NCBI GenBank assembly: GCA_025175895.1
Contig: CM045998.1
Location: 12,695,153 to 12,759,152 of the forward strand
Origin: Wurfbainia villosa
Lineage: Eukaryota; Streptophyta; Magnoliopsida; Zingiberales; Zingiberaceae
Direction: 5' to 3'
Length of the DNA stretch: 64,000 nt
Below, piece by piece: positions 21,201 to 34,280 of the stretch. The notes beneath the pieces were generated by a model. It was given only the letters and a program-made list of their open reading frames with translations. It had not been told where the DNA came from and did no database searches. Both the position numbers and the translations under genes were made by a program. How positions within the stretch are numbered: the first letter of the stretch is position 1; each line of letters begins with the position of its first letter.

Positions 21201-23831
21201 TTATGTTCAAGGTCCCAACTAGTTATCAAATAGTCCAAAATTGCAGCTTCTAATTTAACAGTGAGAAGCAATCTGAAATGACCAACCAGAATATCTTCAA
21301 TCAATATAATCATGCATTGCTCAACTGCTTTTGTTAAAGAACTTATTGACTCTAGTAATCAAACACAGACTCTCAACACATAATTTTATATAACGAGAAC
21401 TTTGTCCTTGAGTTAAAAAAATTTTCCTTTACTACCTTTTATAGCTTTGTTTGTTGTGGTTGCTACTTGTCTCCTTCTCACTGTCTTCTATTAGGAGCCA
21501 TGACTCATGGCTTCAAATAACAAAATTATATAAAAACTTATATAACAAATTAACCAGAAAATGCTGTCGTTCATCAAAAATAAAAAATAAACTAGACAAC
21601 CACATTTGGATTTTACAAAACAATTGACCTAATGTTCAACTTCGACAAAGATTGGAGAAGCGATGTGCCAAAGTAAAAGCAAGCACAAACAAGGGAGTTG
21701 GGAACCAAATACAAAGAGGGAGATAGATGCCGATAAGCAAAGATCTTGGTTGGGATGTGGGAGAAGAGATGTTAGGATATTGTCATGGATGGGTAGGGAT
21801 GATCAAAGACGTGAAGCATGATGACCTATCAAGAAAGAGTTGAACATATCATTGCAGCAAAAGAGCTAACAAGAAAATATGCAAGACGGAGATCAGCAAA
21901 GATGGGAGAAGATCTTGATTAGGTTGCGAACAAAGATGATGATGTAGGAATATTGACAGAGATGAACAAGGATGGTAAAAAAATTTAAGGCACAAGGGAA
22001 TATACGTTAAACAAAAATTCAAATTGAGCTACAGGCTGAGAGAAGGAGATGTTTGGATATTGACAGATATGGTTAAGGATGAGTTAAAGAACGGAGGCAC
22101 TAGATATTTCAATGAAGGAAAACAAGAGCAGACAAGGTCACAAATGAGATCACAGATGAGATGAAAGGAGACAAGCTTGAGCAAAGAAGAGAGGCGATGG
22201 TGAAGAGTGATGGTGATTAGTGGAGATTGTTGACACAATGGGAGATCAGTAGCAAAAAAAAAGACTAAAAAAGACACAAACTAGGTGAAAATGATTTGGG
22301 GTGCAAGTTGGTTTAGGTTTCTCAAAAAAAAAATTGGATAGAACAAATGGAGAAAATATCATGTTTTGATTTTGTCTTGAATAAGGAATTCTTACGTGTG
22401 AAGTCTTTTTTTCTTCAGAATTATCCTACCTAGAATTTTATATTTGGTTGTTATGTGCAACTGCAAAGTAATTTGTGCAGGTTTACTCAAGTACCATTAT
22501 ATATTATCGCATATAGCACAATTTGTAGAAATGTGATCTCTCTTTGGGAAATGCCAACATAGAGCACAAATTGAGCTATGGTGGAGGGTGTGAAAGCTCA
22601 AAGAGATCCAATCCAATTCAAATAATAAAAAGAAAATTAGCAAGGTGATACCTTGTCCAAATGAAAACCCCACTTAAATAATGTGAGATTAGGGGGATTA
22701 TCTTGCTCTCTGATGTAATCATATGTAGTACCATAAGCATCTTTTACCATCATCACAATTGGTGAATAAAAATTGGTGCCATTTATGCCATATATTTGAA
22801 TGGTGAGAGAAACAATAATAGGTTTATGAAACAGAAATTAGAACTAGAAAGATGAAATGAGCATGAACAACCGTTTAATACACTACTAGCTAAATAACAG
22901 TAGTGAGACATGTGATTCATGAACCAGCAACCTATAGACGACCACATTTTTAGTTTTACCAATCAGTTTGATTCTTTTCCATATGGAAAGCATAGATGTT
23001 ATAATTCTCACTGCAATTTTATTCCATTAATAAGATAATCCATTTGTTTTAGCCATAAAAAAAGAAAGAAAAAAACTATAAGGATGATGATTCACAAAAC
23101 GTAGTACAACAATGTAATGAGTTTGATCGATAGGATGCCTGATTTTTTTTCTTCCCTTTAGCCAACAGTATTAATTAGAGAGTAACTGAGGCATCTCTAA
23201 TTCAGTTAGACTCGGACGATAAATTTCAAACATGGACGGCGAAATCAACACATTGAACATTCCTTCTAGTTCTCCATCAAATCAATACGTAAAAAATTGA
23301 AATTTCAACCAAATAACACTAAGAAAAATACCAACCTGATCTCCAGAGAAATCAACAATCCCAGCATAGTTTCTCGGTACCAAATCCTTCCCCGTGCTGA
23401 ACCGATGCGCCTGCCTCCACACCTGAGCGGCTGAGTACAAGAAGGCGATTATGGAGACACCCAAGAGGTACCTGCATCCCCAATCAATCAGTAACCAAAC
23501 GATTCAAATCGAAACCCCCACGACCAACCAGATGCAGCTCAGATCAGAAGCCCCACTTGTACTCCTGATAGTGATCGAAGTCCTTCCAATCGCCGTGCTT
23601 GTTGGTAGCCGTGATGATGGCGGCGAGCAGCGAGAAGAGCAGGAGAAGCGCGCGGAGCACCGAGCCACACCGATCCAACAAGTCCTCCCTCCGCCACGTA
23701 TCCACCACGGCCCTCACCACGTTCCCGCCCTCGTCCGCCGAGGGTTGGCCAGATGGGGCATGGGCGCCCGCCGGATCGCCCTTCTCGAGGTCGTCCGGCA
23801 AAGGGAGGTTGCCGTCGGCATCGGCGGCCAT
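18210..23831 (-). CDS. CASP-like protein, subfamily 4 (four-pass membrane protein)
   Basis: Three exons on the minus strand join in frame: 23831-23557, 23471-23336 and 18401-18210, giving 200 residues. Introns are 85 bases and 4,934 bases. The family (CASP/CASPL, DUF588, related to MARVEL proteins) forms plasma-membrane scaffolds; the founding members guide Casparian strip formation. An acidic, Pro/Gly-rich cytoplasmic N-terminus (1-58) precedes four membrane segments near 59-76, 93-111, 134-152 and 169-190. The family-diagnostic Arg in TM1 (R60) and Asp in TM3 (D136, GDQVVAYLL) are both present. The ending NRMREGSDNIFTDASSASIS and ISGFNLSKQTYI is typical of the CASPL4 group. The start is the first Met of an open, GC-rich exon. 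The long second intron carries a TRIM and a SINE. Confidence 0.9.
19701..19816 (-). mobile_element. Au-type SINE (tRNA-derived)
   Basis: Read on the minus strand it runs GGTGCAATGTTAAAGTTG, TTTTGTGACTTGTAGGTCAT, GGGTTTAAGTCCCGAAAATA, ATCTCTTACAAAGTAGG and TGTACAATAGACCC. These are the box A, box B (GGGTTTAAGTCCC, near the GGTTCGANNCC consensus) and 3' blocks of the widespread plant Au SINE family. Decay at several sites and uncertain ends suggest an old copy. Confidence 0.75.
20155..20900 (-). mobile_element. TRIM element (miniature LTR retrotransposon)
   Basis: Two direct repeats, 20155-20349 and 20702-20900, both begin TGTT and end CAACA. They share GGTATGATATTGTCCA, GTTTATACCCAAA-like and TTTGATTGTTCTCCCAACAA blocks. 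Between them are 352 bases with no coding capacity. On the minus strand the internal region starts with TTGGTATCAGAG, the tRNA-Met primer site (20690-20701), and ends with the purine tract GTTTGAGAGGGGAAT next to the left repeat. Flanks CTTCG (20150-20154) and CTTCA (20901-20905) form a 5-bp target duplication with one change. It lies in the same strand sense as the host gene, within its long intron. Confidence 0.85.
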
Positions 23832-24234
23832 GGGGTTCGCGAGGCGAGTGGAAAAAAAACGAGCAGCGGCGAGGAACGTTCAACGTCGGAACGAAAAGAA
23901 AGGGAAGGTAAATATAAAAAAAAAGAAAAGAAAAGAAAGGGAAGGTAAATAGATTAATCAACAACCGGTTGAGTTGTTGTTTACGTCCGCGTTACGTTTC
24001 GCCAGGCTTGTTGATTGTCGACGCTGAGGAGGAAAGAAATAGGAATCGTGGATTCGTTTACTTCCGGGGAAAAAAAAATTATTTTCTTTTCTTCCGTTTA
24101 CTCGATGGAAGAATAAATTTAAAATTTCATTCGCCCATAAATTATTTATTATTATTTTTATTATTTCGTTCAAATTGAATGAAAAATATTTTCCTCCCTC
24201 TTGAATTTTGTTTCGACAGATAAAAATTCATTTG

Positions 24235-24560
24235 TATGACCACTGATGATTGTGGTCGCTAGGTTAACGATTTCATTTTTTTATAGGCGGCTGATCACGA
24301 TCATCATTAATCGTTGTTAATTGCTGACTCGTCATCTTTGTTATAGTTGTCGATGGTTGATCGTCGTTATCGTCACAACATTATCATCGTCGATCACCAA
24401 TCACCCTTTGTTGATCATCGTTGATAAATAATTATTATCGTCAGTCGACGACTATCATCGTCATCGACCACAGTCGATCATTAGTTGTCATCGTAGTCAA
24501 TCACCGATCTCAATGGTCACTCGTCGTTGATAGTCGATAGTGACAATGATCATCATTGAT
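24235..24560. repeat. Degenerate ATCGTCGTT-type simple repeats
   Basis: Words of the kind GATCATCGTTGAT, TATCATCGTCATCGAC and AGTCGACGACTATCATCG recur without a fixed period. It looks like a decayed trinucleotide-based repeat; no protein frame is sustained. Confidence 0.6.
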
Positions 24561-25175
24561 AGATTTTTTTTTCATTCTCTTTTTACGTTGCTTTATTTCC
24601 AAAAAAAAAATCTTTTCCTTTTTTTTTTCTCTACTTTTTTCCTAGTTTTTTTTTTCATTGAAAAAGTAATTTTTTTTTTTCATTTGAAATTTCTTTCCTT
24701 TTGATCATGTTTTCAGAGTAAACAGATATTTCATGTTTTATCATAAAATAAGCAAAATAAATTCTATTTCATGTTTTATTTATGAATTTACATAATTATA
24801 TATTAGAAAATATCCGACACGTCTTTATTCTTGGAGTAAAAAAAAAAGAGGAAATTATCATATGGAAAGTGATTAATAAAAATAGAACGCGATCTTCTAA
24901 ATTTATGGTTCGCCATTCAAAATATTTATAGTTTCGTTAACTGTTTGCCAATTTCATAAGACGGGATTTAAAAAATCAAGATTGATCTATTTTTAGTTTA
25001 TTTATATTTATTCAAATATTATCATATCATAATTTAATTCAAACGCGTTTAACAAATAAAATGTTTTTTTTTATTTTGAATGTTATAGCATAAATGATAA
25101 ATATAAAATTTGTAAGGCACGTATTTATTTACTAACTTGTAACAAAAATGATTACATTCGTTTTAGTACTCTTCG

Positions 25176-25233
25176 GTGTTGATCTTTCAGTGACGATGAA
25201 GAAAGTGTTGATCTTTCAGTGACGATGAAGAAA
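25176..25233. repeat. Perfect 29-bp tandem duplication
   Basis: GTGTTGATCTTTCAGTGACG and the following GATGAAGAAA occur twice with no visible difference, at 25176-25204 and 25205-25233. Such identity suggests a recent slip event. Confidence 0.85.
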
Positions 25234-26105
25234 GATAATGTCCCTTGATCTGTTAATCATAAATAATGGAGAAGTATCTATGCTAAATAAAAATTTGTTT
25301 TGGTCGATGGAAGATCATGAACTAGAAAAGGATGAAGATCACTTCAATTTAAATTCTAGTTATCGAAAATTATTTATAAATGATCTTTAAAGGCCCTTAC
25401 TAAATAATTTATATTTTCTACAATTTTCTCTATGGATTTTTTTATAAGTCTTTTATACATATATCAAACTTTCCTCTTTAACTGATTTTTTTTGTTTCCT
25501 TTTGTAAATTAAGTCCACATTGTAAAGACAAAAAAAGTGTGTAGAAGTTGGATTTTTAAGGTTGTTATTCTTTGATAAATCCAAAACTTGTGAGATAATT
25601 TCTATAAATTATTTATACAACACATTGTCTAACACCGAAAATAAATTTGATATATATGGAGAAATGATCATGATAATATATAAAAAAAATACACAAAAAT
25701 AAAAATAAAAAAACAATATACATCCTCCATGAGGAACAACTCAACAAAGCATGACAAAAAATTGATAATTATATTTTATTAGTTTAACCATTGAAAGGTC
25801 GTCGAGGTACTTTCATATATAGTGATCCACATCTAAAAAAAATAAAAGTACAAATGAATTCTTGAAAACATTATAAACATAACACTAATATGATATTGTA
25901 TTTGACCATTAAAAAGGCTATTAAGAACAAATAAATATATATAAAGAGTTAGATAAATAAACTTGTAGAAGTATTGTGAATCTAATATTGATAACATTAT
26001 TATCGTATGATCATTTTGGCCACCAGAAAAATCATTATAGTCGATGAATATTAACGATTTTGATCGATCCAACTTGACGAACTAGGAATCCATCACAGAA
26101 TTTTT

Positions 26106-26236
26106 GGCCCGTTTTATTGGCCCATAAACGACCCAAATTTCTGGCGAGCACTAATTTCTGGCGAGCGGCGGCGAAGTTGTGCGCCTTCAATACCTTAACT
26201 TCGTGAAGCCGCCGTTAGGGTATTAGGGTTTAGGGT
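26106..26236 (+). promoter_or_regulatory. Site II and telo-box elements of the polymerase V promoter
   Basis: GGCCCG at 26106 and GGCCCA at 26119-26124 (TGGGCC on the other strand) are site II elements. TTAGGGTTTAGGG at 26223-26235 is a telo-box (AAACCCTAA on the minus strand). The pairing of these two is known from promoters of plant ribosome-biogenesis genes, in line with the nucleolar product encoded 75 bases downstream. Confidence 0.65.
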
Positions 26237-26310
26237 ATCGATCAAGGCGCACACATTATTACCGATTCCTCGGCGCTCGATCTTCGGTCTTCTCTAGTTC
26301 TCTTTGGTCA

Positions 26311-29300
26311 ATGGGCAACAAGAAGAGGGCGCCGAGTTCCGCAGATGTGCTACACGAGAATCATGTTGCGGTTGATGAATTTTCTGCAAGGGAGAAAGAG
26401 AAAATCGATGATGGAAAGGCTGAGCCCCTGGAGGCCTCGAAGTCCCTGAAGCCCATGGAGAGGAGGAAGAAGAGAAAGGAATTGGACAAGGAAAGGCACC
26501 GGATTGACGAAGAGAAGAAGAAACCCCGCATCGATGCGCCTAGTGACGGTGCTGCTTTGGCTGACTCGCAGCCTGCGGCTTCTTTGGCTTCTTCAGGACA
26601 CCCTGGGCTTCATATGAGTGTGTTTAGAGATCTAGCATCTTCCAATTCTTTGGTTAGGGAAGCTGCAGCGGAGTCATTGGTTTTAGAGTTGTCTGAGGTT
26701 CAAAAGGCATATGAAAAAAAGGGCAAACGGGAGGATGATGGAGCCATTCAACTAGAGGCCGAGAAGGATGATGGGTTGGAAGATTGTGCGCCTGCTCTTA
26801 GATATGCAATCCGTCGACTTATTCGTGGGGTATCTTCTTCTAGGGAGGTACACATCATACATTTTTCTTCAATTCTCTGTATAAGACCAATCACTTTTTT
26901 AATTCCTAGTGAAGCACTCGTGACTTATCTGTTGTTGAGATCAATGCACTGCGGCTTTATATCTTATAGAACAAAGGACTAGTTTGAATTTTTCATACGG
27001 CTAAGAACATCTAGGGACTTGAAGGAGTTGTTTTGTTTTGAGAAAATGAATGACCAATTAAAATGTTGAATCTTCTATATAATGAAATATTTTCAAGTGC
27101 AGGTTGCACATTTTATCTTTGTGGCTTTCTGGGTGTGGTTTGATTGTTTCTTATTATGAATTAAATAGTTCCTTATCCTATATTCTCAACACATTTTCTT
27201 ATCCTATATTCTAATGTGCAGACTCGGCTGAATTAAACATCAGAATGAATCCTAGATGCTCACGTTATAATTCATTTGCTCATATTATGTATGTTAGTTT
27301 TTTTTTCCTTCATCACTCACTTCAAATAGTTGTGTCTCTGATATTGCACTTAATTCTATATTTAAGAAACTTTTCCCTTTTTATCATTTAGTTTTTTGCC
27401 AGCATTCTTTTCTTTGTGGCGTTTCTATTTATTTCTGAAGAAAGTAAATCAACATGTAATTTTGAGAGAAGAAAAAGAAAACAATTTATATTATACTGTT
27501 GAGAAACAATGACATTTGCTATATTCACACTTTGTTACACACTCACATCCTATGTGTTCCTTAAACCATATAACCTATATGGTCACCAGGGTTTACCAAA
27601 CAAAAGCTAGCTGTTACTCTAGTTCACAGTGAAGATTATTCATGTATGAGACATCTATTTTAGAAGATCTGTTCCTTTGTTTTATTTCTTTGCTCCTTTT
27701 TCTTTTACTTTCTTACCAACAGTATGCAAGGCAAGGATTTGCTTTGGGGTTAGCAGTTGTGGTTAGAGCAATTCCAGCTATCAAGTTGAGTTCAGTAATG
27801 AAATTGATAATTGATTTGCTTGAAATATCTTCCTCAATGAAGGGTCAGGTATTTTGTTATTGTCTTTTTCAATATAACAATATTCCTATGATTCTTATTG
27901 CAATTCTGAATTTCTTTTGAATGGTTATGTAGGAAGCTAAAGATAACCTTTTGGGCCGCCTCTTTGCTTATGGTTCCCTTGCTAGATCTGGACGAATTGC
28001 GACCGATTGGAATAAAAACATTGATACATCAGTTATCAAAGAGTTCATAACTCATGTTGTTTCTTTATCTATAAAGAAGCAATACTTGGGTGAGCCAGCA
28101 GTTTCTCTGATCTGTGATGTGGCAGATCAGGTACATTGATTATTTGTGAATCTGTAATATAAAAAAAAATGACATCATAGATTTTATTGATTTGCTTGCT
28201 TTTGATACTTTTTATGTGTCATTTGAATATTTTTTGATATTTTTATTCTTAGATTTATATTTTTTTAATATTTTTATTCTTAGATTTATATTTTTTAATA
28301 TTTTTATTCTTAGATTTTATTCTATTTATTATTAGTAGTAGTTTGTAAAAGCACCATGTTTGCTTTGCGCATTAGCTTGCTGAGCTAGCTGTATTCTGAT
28401 ACAAACTTGTCTCTAAAGGTGTTAACTATTACATGCTAGTATATTAAACCATTTGTATCTAAAGTGGTTGCTATTTACTATCCTGCTCTTGTGTTGGTCA
28501 TCCACTATATTACACACTGTTTGATATCTATTTGGATATGAGTTGGTTTCCCCTGCAGTATAATGATATATGCAGAAACCTGGAATGCCTTTCACTGCTT
28601 CCGGATTATAATTTCTATTTACTCAGTGCAGAATTGTGAGCTATTTGTAAAGGAATATAGTTACAGTCTCTCTTCATATTCTACCAAGTGAAAGCATAAA
28701 ACCCATAACTCCCATGTGAACAAATGTGAGGAGAGATTGTGCTACTTGAATTTGTGAATATATGGAGTAAGGAAAATGGGTTGGTTTTAATTACGCTGAT
28801 GAAAGTATTGGTCTCTCAGTGTTTTTTATGTCAGGTGCTAAATCTAGATTGAACTTTCACCTTCCAATGCATTTATCTAAAGTTCAACAAATAATTGATT
28901 TATCTTGAACTTTTTTTGTGTGGATAAGTTTGAACTTTTAATTTTATGCAAAGTTCGACAATGGTTAGGTCCATGTTATTGTAACAGTCCAGTCATTTGT
29001 TTGCTTAGCAGTTAGATCCACTAGTATCTTTTTTCCTAACCACTTTGCCTATTAAGTTGTGTTTGATAGTGTAAATGTCCACTCATTTATTTGATATTTT
29101 GACTGTTGCTGGTTAGCTATCTCCTTATTTTGTTTCAATGTTTCTTAGGCCATTTGAGGTACCTAATGAATATAAGTTGCTTTTGTTATGGAATAGCTAA
29201 TAGTTATTCAATGGTAAAAGGCCAAAATGGCTGTGGTATATCAACCATGCTTGTTTGAGTGTTGTATGCAAAAGAGCCATAGATATAAAGGTCAGTATAG

Positions 29301-32300
29301 GAAATATAAGAATGATAAAGTGAATGTGCAAAAATACCAGGAGAGGTAAGTGCAGAGATGTTAAATAAGGGAGCAGTTAGATCTAGTCCTTTGATGATAA
29401 AATGATAAATGAAGATAAATATGTTGACACGGTATGAACATAATTAACGAGTATTACTAACAAATATGGTAGAGTTCAAATCTAGATAGGATCATTCAAC
29501 CTAAATAGTTAGGCTATACTTTTTGTTGTGATTGTTTGGTACTTGTTGTTCTTTGACATAATTCTCAAAGAAAGCGAAAACTTCTTGCAGATTTTTCTTC
29601 TTTAAGATTATGTTGCTCTTCCTTAATGACAATATTCCAGTTTCCATCCAAAACTTAGGTCTAACGAGGTTTTCTTGTCACTGCAGCTTTCTTTAGAAGT
29701 TATTTTAAATGAAGTATTGAAAACTACTACTCTGCATGATTTGTTTGAGAGAGCTGCTGAGGTGGGAGATCCAGATGCCCTGTACTTGGCTTTGAAGTTG
29801 CAAGAGAGAATACAAGTTGATGGCACAGTGTTTGGCAAGCTGCTTCCATGCCCATTTAGTGCTGAAAGATTCTTTAGTCGAGATTATCTGCTATATATTG
29901 CCAATTGCTTTAAGGTTCTCTCAATATAGCATACCATTCCTTTACTTATTTTGTGGTTAAATGCCATCAACTAATTAGTCATTTGAAATTCTTAAGTACA
30001 TCTTTTCAATTGTTACTTGGAGAGAGACATTGTCTTTCATTTTATTTGTTATATTGAGTTATTGTTTTGAGTTTCTTGTTAATATACAGAATTTTTTCAC
30101 TAGATATTTGGTCTTTGTTTATTCTATGTAAATCAGGAATGTTTAAGCAGTAATACCTGTTTGTTTGAAAGGTTTGCATAGTCCTTTTGTAATACACATA
30201 TTGATGCAATTTTTTCTTCTTTCATTTTTTGTTATTAATTGGACTTAAATTTTCAGGAGTCAACCTTCTGTTTGCCTCGTCTGCATAGTCTTTGTCAAGT
30301 AGTGGTGAACATGCTTACTTCGGAAACAACTCATATGGAGGATGATGCATTTCGATCTGCATCTGGTAAGAAGCAAAAGAAGATTTGGAAAGGTTGCTCC
30401 TCTGAGGACATTGCCGAGAATATCCGATGTTTTCATGAAGTTGTAATTGAAGAGTCACTTCTTCAGTCATCTCATGATAGGAAATTTTTGGCATTCCAAA
30501 TTTTGCTGCTTATGCTTCCAAAGTTGCCTATATCTTGTATCAAGGTTGTCCTTTCTGAGAAATTTGTTCATTGTCTCATGGACATTCTCTCAAACAGAGA
30601 TGCATGGTTGTACAATGCTGCTCAACATTTTATCAAGGAGCTCATTGATTTGATTGGAGATGATATTGATCGTCGTGTTTCAGTTATTATGTCCCTGCAG
30701 AAACACAGCAGTGGCAAATTTGATATTATCACCAAGATACAGTTGGTGAAGGGGTTGATTGCTAAGTTCAATACTGTCCCTGGCTGTTTGCAGTTTGTGC
30801 AAAGTTTGATGAGTTTATTTGTTGATGATGGAACTGGTACAGATGAACCATCTGATCAAAGTCACACTACTGATGAAAATTTAGATTTAGTCACTTTAGA
30901 GGATAAAAAAATTTCAGGTTCTGGTAATATAGATTCCCTAAAGAACTGGATTATAGATACCATGCCTCGTATCCTAAAAAATATAAAACAGAAATCTGAT
31001 GTAAAGTCAGTGCCACATACTGAAATTGTGAAACATATTGAGGCAACATTTCAATTGCAAACAGAAATTTTGAAGTTTCTAGTAGTTCAAGGTTTGTTCT
31101 CTGCATCACTAGGCACTGAAGTTACTTCATTTGAGTTGCAAGAGAAATTCAAATGGCCAAAACCATCTATTTCAAGTTTACAATGTACTATGTGTATCAA
31201 GCAGCTTCAATCATTGTTAGAAGATGCAGAGAAACGGGAAAACCAATATGCTTTGACTGACACTAAATTTGATGATCTGGGTTCTTATTTTATGTGTTTC
31301 CTGAGCACTTTGCACAACATCCCTTCATTATCACTTTATACAATCTTGACTAATGAAGACGAGAAGGCATTCAAAAGACTGTTGAAAATTGAATCTAAAC
31401 TTTCTGAAGAGGTAATTGCTTTCACTCCAATATTTTCACCATGGGTTTTAAGGTGAATCGAGTTGATTAAGAATTGTTTTGGTTTTTTTTGCTATTGGCT
31501 TGTTTTACATCTTTTAAATCGTAGATGCTTAAAATAATAAAGTCTAATAGTTGTAAAACTTCATGAGATGTCTTGTAAGAATTGGTTGCAATGATGGAAT
31601 GTGCATATATTAAATCTGAAAGTTTGGAAGAGCATTCTGTATTTAAATTAACTTATTCTTACTAGTAATATGAAAATGTCGTTACAGTATTTTTTTCCTT
31701 TAAATTTAACATAGTTTCCTAAGTGATTATGAAGAATCTCAATTGCTATTCTGCCCTTCATTACAGTGTAGCAATATGAGCTGTTAGCTTAATGCCATTT
31801 TGTTTGCTTGTCTCTTTAGCACATTGAAAGTAATCCCTTTTTATCTTATAAATACCTTGGAGTGGAGATATCTTTTTTTTTTTGTTTTGTTTTTGGTAGC
31901 ATAAGTTGGTAATATTTGCTACATTCCATCTATTGCGCAGGGAAAAAAAGTTAGGCCTGGTCCAGATGCAAATAAATTCCATGCATTTCGTTATCTATTG
32001 ATCCAGTTGCTGTTGCAAGTACTTCTCCATCCAGGAAAGTTCTCTGAGGCTGCATTTGAGTTGATTATATGCTGCAAGAAGGCTTTCCCAGCTGCATCTT
32101 CTGATTGTGATTTTTCAGATGATGAAGAATATGATGGTGATGATGCACCAGAGTTGATGGATGTCCTAGTTGACACATTGCTTTCACTTCTACCACAATC
32201 AACTGTTCCATTGTCTTTTGCGGTAGAACAGGCAAGTACAGTAGAATAATAATAATGTTTTATTATTATTATTTTTTTGGTACAAAATATACCATATTTT

Positions 32301-34280
32301 AATAAAAGATATAACCTATGTAAAACTACGCATTCATTTGATGAAATTGGACAGCATTTTTCCGTCTTAAGCTATGGGTTGTCAAATGTGAATATTGTCT
32401 TTAATCGAGAGGTCTTTGATATCTGTCTATATAGTTTTTTTTAAATCATAATTCTGATGTGTTTATTCTCTGACCTATGCATTTGATTCAGAATGAAATT
32501 ACAATATTGGTCTTTGATATGCAGGTTTTCAAGTCCTGCTGTGATGATATAACAGATGCTGGATTAGTTCAGATGTTGCGAGTTGTGAAGAAAGATCTGA
32601 AGCGTCCTCGCCATCCAATTGCAGGCAGTGATGATGATGATGAAGAGGAGGATGATTTTCTTGGAATTGAAGAGGCAGATGAGATCAACGAGGTTGGAAC
32701 TGATGATGCAGTTGACAATGATAGTCATGCAGATGGTTCTGAGGAATTGCCCAGGTCGGTGGCAGCTGATGATACCAAGAATAGTGATTCTTCTGGGATG
32801 GACATAGTTGAAGCAATAGATCAACTTTCCAAGGGGGATAATGACCTTTCGGCTTCTGGTGATTCTGATGATGATATGGATGATGATGCCATGTTCCGTA
32901 TGGACTCTTACATTTCCAGAATTTTCAAGGAGCGCAAAATTTCTGGGAGTGACAGTGCTCAGTCCCAACTTACACCTTTTAAACTTCGAGTTCTCTCACT
33001 GCTAGAGATGTATCTGCAAAAGAATCCAGGTAGAATATCAGAAATTTTGATGGGTAGTTAAAAAGTATATCCATATTCTAACTTATCCAAATTTGTGATA
33101 CCAAAATTCTGTTTTCCTGTTCTATTAGGCCAGCTATAATCCTTTTTAATGAAAGATCTAGAATCTTGCCTCAACTTTATTTTATAAGCTAGAATAGCAT
33201 GATTCAGTCAAATAGGCATTAGGCATCGTATTTGGTTGACCACCTTCAACTGTCAGCCATCTGGTACTCATGAAACTGGCTCATTCATCCTATAATGCTA
33301 ATCTTTGGTCATGTATTAGCCTTGCATCATCATGTTGTCCATACAACTTTCCTCATTTCTTTTTTTCCTTGTTGTTTATCAAGTTCGCCTTCTTGTTTCA
33401 AGGGATCCATAAACAAATCCTTCAGTATGATTTTTCTTGCGTCTTTTGATCTGTTAATCTATTTGAAACAGGTAAAACTCAGGTCTTAATGGTGTATTCT
33501 TATTTGGCAAAAGCCTATGTGAATTCACATATGATGGATGGTAGTGAGCAACTAAAGCAACGCATTGGAGGCATTCTGCAGAAGAAAATATTCAAAGGAA
33601 AAGACTATCCAAAAAGTGATGACATACAGCTCCACACTCTTGAAACATTGTTGGAAAAGAATCTAAAATCAGCATCGCGTTCACACCATAAAACCATAAC
33701 TTCATTTGCTCAAGACTCCACCTTCTGGTTACTAAAAATCATTCGTGCACGGAATTTTTCTGAATCTGAACTGAATGGTGTGATCAATATATTTCAAAAT
33801 CTATTGACTGACTATTTGAATTGTAAGAAGTCTCGTCTGAAAGCTGGATTCATTAAAGAGATTATTAGGAGACAATCTTGGCTTGGGCTCCTTGTCCTTG
33901 GTTTTCTTCTGGAGAAATGTATCAGTACAAAGATGGAGTTTCGAAGAATTGAAATTCTTGATATCATAGATTGTATTATTAAGTCATGCATTCTACCTAG
34001 CAAAGGAGAGAATGATCAAGTTGCTGCTAACAGGTCAAAATTATTCAAGAAATACTTGCCAGCTGCCTGTGAGTTGATTCAAGTGTTGCTGATTAACATG
34101 CCGGAAAAGAAGTCACGGCGTTCAGATGTGCGGCGATTTTCTACTCGGTTCTTGCATGTAGTTTCAATGCTTAAACTGAACAATGTTTTTTTAAAAGTTG
34201 TGAAGCCAGATTCACATTCAGTCTGGGAGTCTCAACTTGGGAAGTCATTTCTTTCAATTAAGTCTAGCAAAGGGAAGTAA
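26311..34280 (+). CDS. DNA polymerase V / MYBBP1A family nucleolar protein
   Basis: Eight exons join in frame: 26311-26847, 27723-27848, 27933-28130, 29687-29914, 30257-31411, 31941-32231, 32525-33029, 33472-34280, giving 1,282 residues, the size usual for plant members. Despite the name (yeast Pol5), the family is not a replicative polymerase; it acts in the nucleolus in rRNA synthesis and ribosome assembly and, in animals, binds Myb. Visible marks are a basic nuclear signal at 50-71 (MERRKKRKELDKERHR), the family start of the helical-repeat region (HMSVFRDLASSNSLVREAAA, then YARQGFALGLAVVVRAIP and DNLLGRLFAYGSLARSGRI), a long HEAT-like solenoid, an acidic stretch SDDDDEEEDD near 880 with a second near 975, and a basic C-terminus (KKSRRSDVRRFSTRF). 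The start is the first Met after a leader with a telo-box. Intron 6 uses a GC donor (32232-32233, AG|GCAAGT). Confidence 0.93.
28238..28322. repeat. Tandem repeat of about 32 bp in polymerase V intron 3
   Basis: The unit ATATTTTTATTCTTAGATTT followed by a T-rich stretch is present three times in a row, with small length changes in the T runs. It lies within an intron and has no coding role. Confidence 0.7.

Larger units (their letters stand above)
18402..23335 (-). other. Long intron 2 of the CASP-like gene
   Basis: The intron begins GT at 23335 and ends AG at 18402 on the minus strand. It contains an Au-type SINE and a TRIM element, both listed separately, and many AT-rich stretches. Open frames inside, such as 19269-19664 and 20224-20589, lie in repeat DNA and are not genes. 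Confidence 0.75.
23832..26100. other. Intergenic region between the CASP-like and polymerase V genes
   Basis: The two genes are divergent and 2.5 kb apart. The first 150 bases upstream of the CASP-like start are purine-rich on the plus strand. Then come a degenerate GATCATCGTTG repeat block, a perfect 29-bp tandem duplication, and AT-rich DNA without a recognisable gene. Confidence 0.6.

Noticed and set aside
23451..23964. Long frames on the plus strand and in another minus frame over CASP-like exon 1
   Set aside because: They are shadows of the GC-rich exon 1 of the CASP-like gene, whose own frame carries the family motifs.
32564..32968. 134-codon minus-strand frame within polymerase V exon 7
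   Set aside because: It is the complement of the Asp-rich GAT repeats, giving an Ile-rich shadow.
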